Shown here in pieces: positions 23,701 to 35,210 of a DNA stretch of 64,000 nt. Source of the DNA: Sycobia sp. Sy_11 (lineage: Eukaryota > Arthropoda > Insecta > Hymenoptera > Epichrysomallidae). The position numbers were made by a program, and so were the translations under genes. The stretch covers positions 1,224,501 through 1,288,500 of the forward strand of contig JACCIC010000064.1 in NCBI GenBank assembly GCA_018907035.1, read 5' to 3'. The notes beneath the pieces were generated by a model that did no database searches, was not told where the DNA came from, and saw only the letters and a program-made list of their open reading frames with translations. Every line of letters starts with the position of its first letter. Within the stretch, counting starts at the first letter, position 1.

Positions 23701-24370
23701 TATTAAATGTTACTGAACCACAAGCTGACTATCCCTGTCACCTCATTTTCTCCGTTGGTGCAAATAAGGTGTGAATATGGTGAAAATTAGTAACGATTCA
23801 TCCTCAGGATCTAAACTAAAATGAAAAACTCAGTATGTTACTTTATATACCAGATACCCACTCTAAATTTATTGCTATAATATTTATACGACTCTCACCT
23901 TCTTAACTTCAATGTAAAACATACCTTTTATATTAATAAAGAATGGTAAGAGTTGTCCACTTTACTAATCAAAAGAATGTAACAAGTCTAAACTATGTTC
24001 TTTAAGCTGGATAAACCATTCATGCTTCGCAAGTATACTGATGCTTATATATTCTTTGTTATAGATATCTACTCGTTTGTCCAATATAATATTTGTCACA
24101 GTCTTTCGATTTATTTCGCATACCACTACCGCTTTCAAACATTTATCATTCTTATCTATAGCATTGTTAAACAGGCTTCTTATATGATTATTATTTTTAA
24201 TGTAAACTTGCCTAATAATTTTGACGTTAAGTTAATTTTATTAAAATGAATCTAAATATTTTTTCAATATAATTATTTTTTGATAAATAGAGAAACAATA
24301 CAAATTCAATATAATACATTAAATATATTAAATAAGAAAAAAAAGAAATTATTCATTTAAATATATATAT
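23701..24370 (-). pseudogene. Diverged second PLE lineage, 3' region relic
   Basis: Positions 23935-24215 follow the same order as the GIY-YIG end of the intact PLE: AAAAGAATGTAACAAG, then TTTGTCCAATATAATATTTG (the YYIGQT region), then a block ending GCATTGTTAAACAGGCT, but with many substitutions and lost frame. The upstream part (23720-23830) may be the matching 3' untranslated region. No hammerhead core remains. Confidence 0.55.
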
Positions 24371-24829
24371 ATATATATAGTATATAGTTATTGCAATTCG
24401 ACTATCAAATATACATTTTTTTAGTTCTAAATATTTAAATGGTAGAATTTATGTAGTAAATATCTAAATTTCTAATTATGAACTTCAGCCAAAAATGATT
24501 AAAAATATTTCAATTAATTTTGTTTTTGAGAAGTGCGTATTAGTGAAATGTGCAGGATTATTTAAGCATATTCTTAAACATCATAGCATTAACAACTGAT
24601 ACACACATCTTATTTATTTTTATAATTTTCTGTTAATAAATAAATTCATCGATTGTGTTACATGTTAGTTCTCTGGAGATTTTCTTTAATTTAAAATACA
24701 TTTAAATACATACTTTTTTAATTAAACAAATGGTTTATTCCTATATCATTAATAAATCAATTATGCAAAATAAGTAATTTATATATTTAAAATACTGAAA
24801 TGTTTATTTAAGTACAGTAAATTTATTTT
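24371..24829 (+). repeat. Direct repeat A flanking the left arm
   Basis: This 459-bp AT-rich segment recurs in the same orientation at 27951-28414 with only scattered substitutions and one small indel. Its right edge joins the left arm at a TTTT shared by both sequences. Confidence 0.9.
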
Positions 24830-25690
24830 CGAGTTTAAAAAGGGTCGTGTGAGCACCTCTGATGAGCCTCGCTCAGGACGCCCCATCGAGGTCACAACTC
24901 CAGATATGATCGAAAAAATCGATCAAATATTGTCGAAAGACCGCAGATTAAATGTGCGTGAGATAACTGATACCTATAAGATGTTATATGAACGTGTACA
25001 AAATATTTTGCATCAACATTTCTATATGGAAAAGCTCTGTGCAAGATGTGCAAGATAGGATGTTTGCTAACACTCGGCCGACAATTGATTCGAAAAAACA
25101 TTTCTAACGCCAACTTAGGTCCACTACTATACTCCTGAAACCAAACAACAGTCTAAACAGTGGATTGAACCATGGGAACCATCTCCAAAGAAGTCAAAAA
25201 CAATTTTTTCCGCGAACAAGATTATGGCTACTGTTTTTTGGGATGCATAGGTATTATATACATTGGTTACCTTTAAAAGGGTAATACTATCACTGGTCAA
25301 TACTACGCAGACTTATTGCAACGTTTGAGCGACGAAGTGAAAATTAAACGACCTCATCTGGCGAAGAAAAAAATCTTGTTTCATCACGATAACGCACCAG
25401 CGCACACGTTAATCGTTGCGATAGCTAAAATCAGCGATGTGAAGTTTGAATTGATGCCGAACCCTCCCTACTCTCCAGATCTAGCCCCGACTGACTATTA
25501 TCTGTTTCTTAACCTCAAAAAATGGCTTGGAGGTAAGAGATTTGCGGACAATGAAGAAGTAATCAAAGCTGTAAAGGGGTATTTTGAGGAGCTTGACGGA
25601 TCAGTCTAAAGGGTTGGCATTACTAGACTAGAACACCACTATGAGACATGTATCAACCTTGGAGGAGATTATGTTGAGAAATATAAAAAA
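24830..25690 (+). pseudogene. Irritans-type mariner transposase, truncated by arm boundary
   Basis: Starting mid-gene, it reads DEPRSGRPIEVTTPDM, YERVQNILHQ and MEKLCAR, then after frameshifts HHDNAPAHT near 25384 (second Asp) and YSPDLAPTDYY near 25470 (third Asp). The first Asp motif is lost. The 5' part and left terminus are missing because the duplicated arm begins within the gene. The right terminal repeat remains at about 25715-25735. Confidence 0.88.
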
Positions 25691-26477
25691 AAAGAACGTC
25701 GTTTTTCTTGGTCAGGCTGGAAACTTATCAATTCACCCTCGTATAGCACAGAATATTTTTTTAACAAAATATAAAATAATAATTTATTGAAAGAGAACAG
25801 AAATTCTTTATACAGGTTACTGAATAGTTCTGTAACAGAACAAATAACGAAAAATAATTACTAAATAAATAAAATAAATATAACAAGAACATTTAAAAAA
25901 ACTGGATGTAACTTAATACTAAACGGGCGCTATTTACGGCTACGTTAATTATTCGGTTTTTTTACCACACGAATGTCTGGTATTATTTTCCATGCAGGGA
26001 ATTCAAACGAATCACAATAATTTTAAGCATGGGTATAATAAAAGGTATACGTTATTCCATTGGTCTTTTGAGCAGCACCTCGTAACCAGAATCAAGAATT
26101 AAACCGCAGAAAAGATCTGCAAAAAAATAGAACTGCTGGTCTTTTGAGGAGCGTCTTGCAATCTGAATGACGATATCCTTCGGGAAAGGAAAATTATTAA
26201 CCGTCCGTATTTTGTGGAGCACCTTACAACAGTGAACAATTTAATATTTTTATTTCGGAATATGTTTTTTAGATAGGGTTTTAATGAGCTGTAGACAGGT
26301 CTGTTTGCGCCGATAGGAGTTCTTGTGAATCTACTTTATCGGAGTCGGTTTGCCAGGCAATCTGTTAATTTTCCCTTTTGTCGGCTAATTTATAGTGAAT
26401 TGATCGCATTGCATTATCGTCGCTCGTGTAATGTCAGACGAGCCGCCAATTTATAATAATCATATTTACTCATAAAA

Positions 26478-26479
26478 AT

Positions 26480-26531
<52 letters not shown>
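26478..26531. repeat. (ATA)n microsatellite, left arm
   Basis: A trinucleotide run; the matching run in the right arm (31372-31442) is longer and explains much of the difference in arm length. Confidence 0.95.
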
Positions 26532-26532
<1 letters not shown>

Positions 26533-26709
26533 CTTTAAGGTTTTCGTGTTCTTACATTCCAGGAGAAGTATAACTATATACATGCGTGTGTACATGTCAT
26601 AACACATGACATGTACAAACATACGCACATATATACGTAGCCACATATGTACATTATATAAAAATATTACCGAATTCATATAATTCTATGTATGTATTTA
26701 TTACGGGTA

Positions 26710-27083
26710 TGTTATTAGGGGATAGCAGGAGTACGCAGATACTATCAGCGCGGCTAACTCTCACTGCCCGAGGTCTATCCTCTCCCGTGTATTTTGCAAC
26801 ACTCGTTAGGCGCCATTGAGACAGGAGTCTCAGTGCGAGCTGTATGAGGCTCGTTTCTTCTTTTTGCGTCGGTTACGCAGCACTACGTACACGCGCGATC
26901 CACATGGATAAGGTGGCCACGACAGGCTCACCAGGGTAGAGAACCCCACGCGGTTACTAAGGAAGGATATGTTAATAAACAGGACTATAATATCATTCTG
27001 TTTACTCTCGGGCTTTAATGCCCGATGATATTCATTTTAACAGCACATCGTGCGCTGAACGAATTGTAAGTCATTTCCCACGT

Positions 27084-27087
<4 letters not shown>
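26710..27087. repeat. Probable solo LTR (378 bp), left arm
   Basis: It starts TGTTATTAGG and ends CACGTAACA, so both ends carry the TGTTA inverted terminus. It contains an AATAAA near 26963 and is GC-richer than its surroundings. There are no internal retroelement domains. Target duplications are not clear because an AT microsatellite abuts one end. The orientation and family are unknown. Confidence 0.5.
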
Positions 27088-27129
<42 letters not shown>

Positions 27130-27417
27130 GCTATATCTGCTATAGGCAAAAACCATCAATATCGAGTAATACCTTTTGATCACTTTGGGTTTTTCTTATC
27201 TCTCTCACTTTCTCTCTCGCCCATTTTCTCGTTTTCTGTCTTTCCCTCTTTCTCTGTCTACTATATATAAAATAGTGATATAATAATATAATATGTTTTA
27301 AAAATATGCAAAGCAATAAAATAATTCATGAAAAATTTTTATACTCTAGAATTGGTAGATTTTTCTAGATCTATTCAATTTCTAAATATAGATTAATTGC
27401 TGACAATAATCATTATA

Positions 27418-27910
27418 TTAGGTTGTCAAATATCACCCTTCCGCTTTTTTGCTCTTTATTCAATGCTTTATAAAAAGTGCTACAGTGGTCGGATTTACTT
27501 CAGATATGTGCCTTTTGTTCGATAACCTGTTTCTATCTAGCCGGCAACTTCATAATACCCCTGTCTCGTAGAAACCCCTCTCGTTATTTGTGAATAACTC
27601 GGACAACCACTATTCACAAGCCTCTTTTGAGTCCAACTGTGCACCACCAAGGGCGTTCGACATGGACAGGAACAGGTGGTAATCACTTGGCGCTATGACC
27701 GGGCCATATGGTGGATACGATAGAACCTCCCATCCCAACTTCCGTAGCTTCTGACGAGTCATCAGCGAAGTGTGTGGTCTGGCGTTGTCCTGGTGGAACA
27801 CTATATCCTTCCTCTTGGCCAATTGTGGACGCTTCTGCTCAATAGCATGCTTCAAGCGGTCCAGTTGTTCACAGTAGATGGTAGAATTAGAAGTCTGGCC
27901 ATATGGGAGC
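27418..27910 (-). pseudogene. Family A mariner transposase, 3' part only
   Basis: The terminal repeat TTAGGTTGTCAAATATC starts at 27418 after a TA. The coding part (27495-27910) includes HQDNARPHT (second Asp) and a third block reading YGPVIAPSDYH. It ends where the arm ends, so the 5' half and first catalytic motif are absent. Confidence 0.88.
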
Positions 27911-27950
27911 ATATATAGAGTATATAGTTATTGCAATTGAAATATATATA

Positions 27951-28414
27951 GTATATATAGTATATAGTTATTGCAATTCGACTATCAAATATACATTTTT
28001 TTAGTTCTAAATATTTAAATGGTAGAATTTATGTACTAAATATCTAAATATCTAATTATGAACTTCAGCCAAAGATGATTAAAAATATTTCAATTAATTT
28101 TGTTTTTGAGAAGTGCGTATTAGTGAAATGTGCAGGATTATTTAAGCATATTCTTAAACATCATAGCATTAACAACTGATGCACACATCTTATTTATTTT
28201 TATAATTTTCAGTTACTAAATAAATTCATCGATTGTGTTACATGTTGGTTCTCTGGAGATTTTCTTTAATTTAAAATTTTGTACATTTAAATACATACTT
28301 TTTTAATTAAACAAATGGTTTATTCCTATATCATTAATAAATCAATTATGCAAAATAAGTAATTTATATATTTAAAATACTGAAATGTTTATTTAAGTAC
28401 AGTAAATTTATTTT
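27951..28414 (+). repeat. Direct repeat B flanking the left arm
   Basis: Second copy of 24371-24829. Just upstream, 27921-27938 is an extra partial copy of its start (TATATAGTTATTGCAATT), a small filler between the arm and the repeat. Confidence 0.9.
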
Positions 28415-29094
28415 TGATCTATAGAAACTAAAAATTTGCTTTAAGAAATTCAATTCTTTGCTTGAAAAATATGGATTTACTTCAAGGAAACATTTTTGAA
28501 TAGCACGATGTTTAATTTTGTATTATTTAAACAAAATATCATATGGAACTGTAGTATCTTAAATTATTAGGCTTTCTTTTTCGGAATCTACAACTGAGTA
28601 AACGCATACTATGTATTATGTTGTACGTATTAATTTCAAACGGAAAATCGCTGCCGTTGAAACTGTATATACGTAATTATAAATGTTAAGGTGCATTAGT
28701 GTAGTAACCGGTAGAGTCACGTATTATAAGCGAGTTGCGATGAAAATTCTGGATCAAATTGGCCAGAAATTTTTTCAACTTTTTATTTTTAAGAAACTTG
28801 ATATGAAAATTAATTATATGCTTATGAAAATAAATTATATGTATTTAAGAAAATTAATTTGAATTAGTCAATTTAAATAAATTATTTTTAGACAACTAAT
28901 AATGTTTTATTTAATTAAAAAATATCGTTCCAACCAAATAGATTAATACATTTAAATATATATTTTTTATAATGAAAAACAGTTATTTATATTAAATAAA
29001 TATTTCGATCTTTCAATCTGAAGAAATGTATTTGTTTAAAATTAACAAATTTTAGTTTAAATTTAAATTAACACAAATTTCCAACCTTTTAAAT
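28415..29094. other. AT-rich spacer DNA of the inverted duplication
   Basis: No gene or element recognised. Confidence 0.5.
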
Positions 29095-29352
29095 GAATCT
29101 CGATGCTTTTAGATGCAGGAAAACGGCTTGTTGCGTGATTCTTAATGTTGCAGTAAGTTCCTCTGGAATCTGACACGGATTCTCATCCAGCAAAGCGTCT
29201 AATTCCTCGTCTTCAAACTTTTCGGCTTATCGGATCCGACCAGTCCACCCCATAAGTTTCCGCAAGCAAACTTCATCCGCACTATTCCTCATATTGAAGA
29301 ATAGAAGTAGCGCTTCCAGCAAATGACATTTATTTGGCTGGAAACTTGCCAT
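29095..29352 (-). pseudogene. Mauritiana-type mariner transposase, N-terminal fragment
   Basis: From an ATG at 29352 the minus strand reads MASFQPNKCHLLEALLLFF, then after one stop KFEDEELDALLDENPCQ and a helix-turn-helix-like segment. These align with the start and the FEDxELxALLDED region of Mos1-type transposases. The central part of the N-terminal domain is deleted and no catalytic region follows. Confidence 0.7.
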
Positions 29353-29439
29353 GATTTTACTCGATAAAATGAACGACACATAAATTAATGCTCAAATATA
29401 ATACTGCAGTGTTCTTGATAGATACACAACCTAGAAATA

Positions 29440-29756
29440 TAAATTAATAAATATATTTTCATTGGACTTACAGTCCAATCAAATCAATCGAAAACAATAC
29501 GTAACAACATCAATACACATCTACATTAACATTAATACATAAATACACAAAAATAATAAAAACAAAAATTAAAATTAAAAATTAAATTAAAAATTATAAT
29601 GACAGTCAGAGGGTCCTTATATCCAATCACCCCTGTAGACTAATCTGAAAATAAATTATTAGCTGAAAAAATTTTTGTTAGTAAAGTGCAGTCTGACTGT
29701 CCCCAACACACTTACCTAAATGAAGATCTAGTCCAACGTTTCGAGCTCGCTACGGC
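29440..29756 (-). mobile_element. Penelope-like element copy 4, 3' end only
   Basis: It contains the terminal TTACAGTCCAATCAA, the 3' untranslated region with the CAGTCTGACTGTCCCC block, and part of the hammerhead. It is cut inside the ribozyme loop (GCTACGGC at 29749-29756) and joined directly to family A mariner sequence. Confidence 0.85.
29731..29756 (-). ncRNA. Truncated hammerhead motif
   Basis: GAAA, ACGU and GGAC remain but the CUGAUGA half is lost, so it cannot form a ribozyme alone. Confidence 0.6.
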
Positions 29757-29757
29757 T

Positions 29758-30495
29758 TAAGGTATATTTGACGCAAAAAACGTTCTGGACCGAATCAACG
29801 CCTGCGATATGCTGCTGAAACGGAACGAACTCGACCTATTTTTGAAGCGGATGGTGGCTGGTGACGAAAAATGGATCACATAGGACAATATCAAGCAAAA
29901 ACTGTCGTGGTTCCATACCGGTGGACCGTCCCCCGTGATTGACGGCCAGTATGGTTTTGCGTGTGTTTGGTGGGATTGGAAGGGAATCATCCACTATGAG
30001 CTGCTCCTATATGGCCAGACTTCTAATTCTACCATCTACTGTGAACAACTGGACCGCTTGAAGCAGGCTATTGCGCAGAAGCGTCCACAATTGGCCAAGA
30101 GGAAGGGTATAGTGTTCCACCAGGACAACGCCAGACCACACACTTCGCTGATGACTCGTCAGAAGCTACGGAAGTTGGGATGGGAGGTTCTATCGTATCC
30201 ACCATATGGCCCGGTCATAGCGCCAAGTGATTACCACCTGTTCCTGTCCATGTCGAACACCCTTGGTGGTGTACAGTTGGACTCAAAAGAGGCATGTGAA
30301 TAGTGGTTGTCCGAGTTATTCACAAATAAGGAGAGGGGTTTCTACGAGAGAGGGGTATTATGAAGTTGCCGGCAAGATAGAAACAGATTATCGAACAAAA
30401 CGGCACATATCTGAAGTAAATCCGACCACTGTAGCACTTTTTATAAAGCATTGAATATAGAGCAAAAAAGCGGAAGGGTGATATTTGACAACATT
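29758..30495 (+). pseudogene. Family A mariner, central and 3' part
   Basis: It enters the gene at a TTTGACGCAAAAAACG segment and reads GDEKW-like near 29863, HQDNARPHT near 30118 and IAPSDYHL near 30217, ending at a TAA (30417-30419) and a right terminal repeat at about 30470-30495. In-frame stops occur (for example at 29881 and 30301), and the third block reads YGP where YSP is expected. The 5' part was lost at the junction with the PLE fragment. The right arm boundary (30003) falls inside this gene. Confidence 0.88.
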
Positions 30496-30780
30496 ATATA
30501 ATGATTATTGTCAGCAATTAATCTATATTTAGAAATTGAATAGATCTAGAAAAATCTACCAATTCTAGACTATAAAAATTTTTCATGAATTATTTTATTG
30601 CTTTGCATATTTTTAAAGCATATTATATTATTATATCAGTATTTTATAGTAGACAGAGAAAGAGGGAAAGACAGAAAACGAGAAAATGGGCGAGAGAGAA
30701 AGTGTGAGAGATAAGAAAAACCCAAAGTGATCAAAAGGTATTACTCGATATTGATGGTTTTTGCCTATAGCAGATATAGC

Positions 30781-30814
<34 letters not shown>

Positions 30815-31192
30815 TGTTACGTGGGAAATGACTTACAATTCGTTCAGCGCACGATGTGCTGTTAAAATGAATATCATCGGGCATTAAAGCCCGAGAGTAA
30901 ACAGAATGATATTATAGTCCTGTTTATTAACATATCCTTCCTTAGTAACCGCGTAGGGTTCTCTACCCTGGTGAGCCTGTCGTGGCCACCTTATCCATGT
31001 GGATCGCGCGTGTACGTAGTGCTGCGTAACCGACGCAAAAAGAAGAAACGAGCCTCATACAGCTCGCACTGAAACTCCTGTCTCAATGGCGCCTAACGAG
31101 TGTTGCAAAATACACGGGAGAGGATAGACCTCGGACAGTGAGAGTTAGCCGCGCTGATAGTATCTGCGTACTCCTGCTATCCCCTAATAACA
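30815..31192. repeat. Probable solo LTR (378 bp), right arm
   Basis: Inverted copy of 26710-27087 with the same length and ends. Confidence 0.5.
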
Positions 31193-31369
31193 TACCCGTA
31201 ATAAATACATACATAAAATTATATGAATTCGGTAATATTTTTATATAATGTACATATGGGGCTACGTATATATGTGCGTATGTTTGTACATGTCATGTGT
31301 TATGACATGTACACACGCATGTATATAGTTATACTTCTCCTGGAATGTAAGAACACGAAAACCTTAAAG

Positions 31370-31371
<2 letters not shown>

Positions 31372-31442
<71 letters not shown>
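31372..31442. repeat. (TTA)n microsatellite, right arm
   Basis: An expanded trinucleotide run of about 70 bp. Confidence 0.95.
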
Positions 31443-31443
<1 letters not shown>

Positions 31444-32181
31444 ATTTTTATGAGTAAATATGATTATTATAAATTGGCGGCTCGTCTGACATTACACGAG
31501 CGACGATAATGCAATGCGATCAATTCACTATAAATTAGCCGACAAAAGGGAAAATTAACAGATTGCCTGGCAAACCGACTCCGATAAAGTAGATTCACAA
31601 GAACTCCTATCGGCGCAAACAGACCTGTCTACAGCTCATTAAAACCCTATCTAAAAAACATATTCCGAAATAAAAATATTAAATTGTTCACTGTTGTAAG
31701 GTGCTCCACAAAATACGGACGGTTAATAATTTTCCTTTCCCGAAGGATATCGTCATTCAGATTGCAAGACGCTCCTCAAAAGACCAGCAGTTCTATTTTT
31801 TTGCAGATCTTTTCTGCGGTTTAATTCTTGATTCTGGTTACGAGGTGCTGCTCAAAAGACCAATGGAATAACGTATACCTTTTATTATACCCATGCTTAA
31901 AATTATTGTGATTCGTTTGAATTCCCTGCATGGAAAATAATACCAGACATTCGTGTGGTAAAAAAACCGAATAATTAACGTAGCCGTAAATAGCGCCCGT
32001 TTAGTATTAAGTTACATCCAGTTTTTTTAAATGTTCTTGTTATATTTATTTTATTTATTTAGTAATTATTTTTCGTTATTTGTTCTGTTACAGAACTATT
32101 CAGTAACCTGTATAAAGAATTTCTGTTCTCTTTCAATAAATTATTATTTTATATTTTGTTAAAAAAATATTCTGTGCTATA

Positions 32182-33407
32182 CGAGGGTGAATTGATAAGT
32201 TTCCAGCCTGACCAAGAAAAACGACGTTCTTTTTTTTTATATTTCTCAACATAATCTCCTCCAAGGTTGATACATGTCTCATAGTGGTGTTCTAGTCTAG
32301 TAATGCCAACCCTTTAGACTGATCCGTCAAGCTCCTCAAAATACCCCTTTACAGCTTTGATTACTTCTTCATTGTCCGCAAATCTCTTACCTCCAAGCCA
32401 TTTTTTGAGGTTAAGAAACAGATAATAGTCAGTCGGGGCTAGATCTGGAGAGTAGGGAGGGTTCGGCATCAATTCAAACTTCACATCGCTGATTTTAGCT
32501 ATCGCAACGATTAACGTGTGCGCTGGTGCGTTATCGTGATGAAACAAGATTTTTTTCTTCGCCAGATGAGGTCGTTTAATTTTCACTTCGTGGCTCAAAC
32601 GTTGCAATAAGTCTGCGTAGTATTGACCAGTGATAGTATTACCCTTTTAAAGGTAACCAATGTATATAATACCTATGCATCCCAAAAAACAGTAGCCATA
32701 ATCTTGTTCGCGGAAAAAATTGTTTTTGCCTTCTTTGGAGATGGTTCCCATGGTTCAATCCACTGTTTAGACTGTTGTTTGGTTTCAGGAGTATAGTAGT
32801 GGACCTAAGTTGGCGTTAGAAATGTTTTTTCGAATCAATTGTCGGCTGAGTGTTAGCAAACATCCTATCTTGCACATCTTGCACAGAGCTTTTCCATATA
32901 GAAATGTTGGTGCAAAATATTTTGTACACGTTCATATAACATCTTATAGGTATCAGTTATCTCACGCACATTTAATCTGCGGTCTTTCAACAATATTTGA
33001 TCGATTTTTTCGATCATATCTGGAGTTGTGACCTCGATGGGGCGTCCTGAGCGAGGCTCATCAGTGGTGCTCACACGACCCTTTTTAAACTCGAAAACCC
33101 ACTGCTTAATGGTTGAATATGATGGGGTGGATGTCCCAGTCTTGAGTCCATCTCTTTTGTAATTTTCTTTGGCGTTAACCCCTTCAAATAAAAGTATTTG
33201 ATAAGAGCACGATTTTTCAGCTTTTCCATTTTTACGAAAAAACATAGAGGTATCTTATTCAGCGTGCTCTCAAACCTAAACTAACATGGCAATCGGACTA
33301 GAACTATAGCTACAAGCTATCTAAGGTTCTACTGTGGAACGCCACCTCAAGGTAGGCCTAGTGACACCATCTCTTCTTCAGGCCGGAAACTTATCAAACC
33401 ACCCGCG
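32182..33407 (-). mobile_element. Irritans-type mariner, both termini present
   Basis: The left terminus is CGAGGGTGAATTGATAAGTT and the right, reverse-complemented, is CGCGGGTGGTTTGATAAGTT. TA flanks both (32180-32181 and 33408-33409). The element is 1226 bp. Confidence 0.9.
32240..33229 (-). pseudogene. Irritans-type mariner transposase, decayed
   Basis: The start is an ATG at 33229 (MEKLKNRALIKYFYLKG). Frameshifts follow, then STIKQWVFEFKKG, DEPRSGRPIEVTTPD and MEKLCAR. The second and third catalytic blocks (HHDNAPAHT near 32537, LAPTDYY near 32437) are readable, while the region of the first catalytic Asp is disrupted. It ends near a GGDYVEKY-type C-terminus. This is the complete relative of the truncated copy in the left arm. 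Confidence 0.88.
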
Positions 33408-33409
33408 TA

Positions 33410-35210
33410 ATTTAATTATTTTACTTGATCCTCCATTCACTTCTGAAAATACTTCTCCTGTTTCAACGACGGTGGAATAAAACCACGTATGTTATTTTGC
33501 CGCTCATAAAGAATGTTACACCGCAACAATAGTGTTAAAAATAAAAGCTTAGCAAAATACATATATAAATAAATTTTAGATCATTTATCCTGTAATTTAA
33601 AGAAACAATTAATATTTCAGCTCATCAGTAAATTTTATTACGATAGTTTTCTTAACTTAAACGAGAAATGTCAACTGATTGTATAGTGGACGATTTTAAA
33701 TATATTAAGAGTCACGGGTAGGAATTCACTATGTAGAACAATAGATCTTAGTGTATGGTTTGGAGAAACTGTTCTGCAGGCAAATGCTTATGATTGAAAG
33801 TAGCGGTTCCATTTCTGTTATATACAAAATTCCTTCGAATGAATACTATTACCCGTTAGATCGGTATTTTTACAGATCCACAATTGACTTCTCACATGAG
33901 ATTTACTTTTATAAGTAGCTTTTTTTAATATTCAGTGTTAGCTAATTTAATTCGTCAATAATTAACTTAAATTATGTAAATTAAATTAAAATAAATTACT
34001 TGTTTAATTTAAATTGGTATTTTACAATTACCATAAATATAAATTATTCATATATATTTTATTAATGCAAGCTCTTATAACAAAAAAAATTTTTCAGATA
34101 TTATTGAAGGCGATAATTACGAAGAAATCTATCAAAAGATCAAGGAGAGTATTGCAAGACATTCTGGATCTCATATTTGGATTCCATCAAAATTTTGTCA
34201 TAATTAAATAAATATTTTTTAGTAATAATCATTAATTTTTCTAATCTACATAGAGTGATTGAAATTTTGCATGAGAATATTAATTTTTGATTGAATTATT
34301 AGGTGAAAACAGTAAATGAATTCTTGAAAACATTTACGGAAAAATATTTTATTTCATTTCAATCATTATAAAATTTATTTTTAATAGAATGACGTCTAAA
34401 ATGAGAGACTTGAAATAGCGTTGTGCTATGTTAGCGCCTTTTAATAAACTCTAAGGTTTCTTGCGTTTTATGAAAAAGTGTGTGATATTTATGTAACAGC
34501 AGTGTACAGTTAGTTATGTTTTATCTACATAACGTAATTTATTTATGCTTATTATCAGCGGTTACTAATCTTTTAATGAGTTTAACTATTCATTAATTGC
34601 TTGAAACATTTAATGAATCGAATAATTTTTCAACGTTATTGTTAACATTAAACAAAAAATATTTACAATTACTTAGTAAATTATATTAAATTCATTACAA
34701 AATAATGGGCATATGCTTTATCTACAATTATAAGTACTAATTTTTTCTGCATCCTAGGATTTACTTATTTCAGGTATAGACAAAAATATGAAAATACGTT
34801 ACAGATGTTGAAACCAACACGAGGATTTACGTTTTCGACCACTCTCGGCAAACATCAACAGTAAGCTACTTCATCGTGATATGGTATAAAAGTATATTCT
34901 CCTAGAATGAGGTGCATGTGCATAGTATATTTGTATTTCTTATTAGAATGCTCAAAGAAACACACTCAGACCAATAGAGTTAGATAGGTGGATAAATAGA
35001 TGTACATTTAAAAATATGTACATATAAATAAATATATATATGAATTTTTTGTAAATATACAATCAAGTAAACATGGTAATTTAGATGATTTCTCATAAAT
35101 ATTGCATCATAGAATCGCATGATATTAATATATTAAATAATATATAATAATAAGGCAATCAGTTTTCATCAATACTACATCATACTAATATATAGTGCTA
35201 GAGTGTGGTG
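33410..35210. other. AT-rich intergenic DNA
   Basis: No supported gene. A 65-codon ORF at 34014 matches nothing I know. Confidence 0.5.

Larger units (their letters stand above)
24830..27910 (-). repeat. Left arm of a ~3.1-kb inverted duplication
   Basis: Near-identical to the reverse complement of 30003-33093; in the first 250 bp I counted about four differences. It contains a truncated irritans-type mariner (24830-25735), unique DNA with a TAA microsatellite, a likely solo LTR and the 3' part of a family A mariner (27418-27910). Both arm ends lie inside transposon coding regions that are longer in the other arm's surroundings, so this arm is the copy. Confidence 0.92.
30003..33093 (+). repeat. 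Right arm of the inverted duplication (likely source)
   Basis: Near-identical to the reverse complement of 24830-27910. The elements at both ends continue beyond the arm (family A mariner to the left, irritans mariner to the right), so this side is the original arrangement. Confidence 0.92.

Noticed and set aside
26479..26679. 66-codon ORF ending in a leucine run (and its twin at 31223)
   Set aside because: The leucine tail is the trinucleotide microsatellite; no domain.
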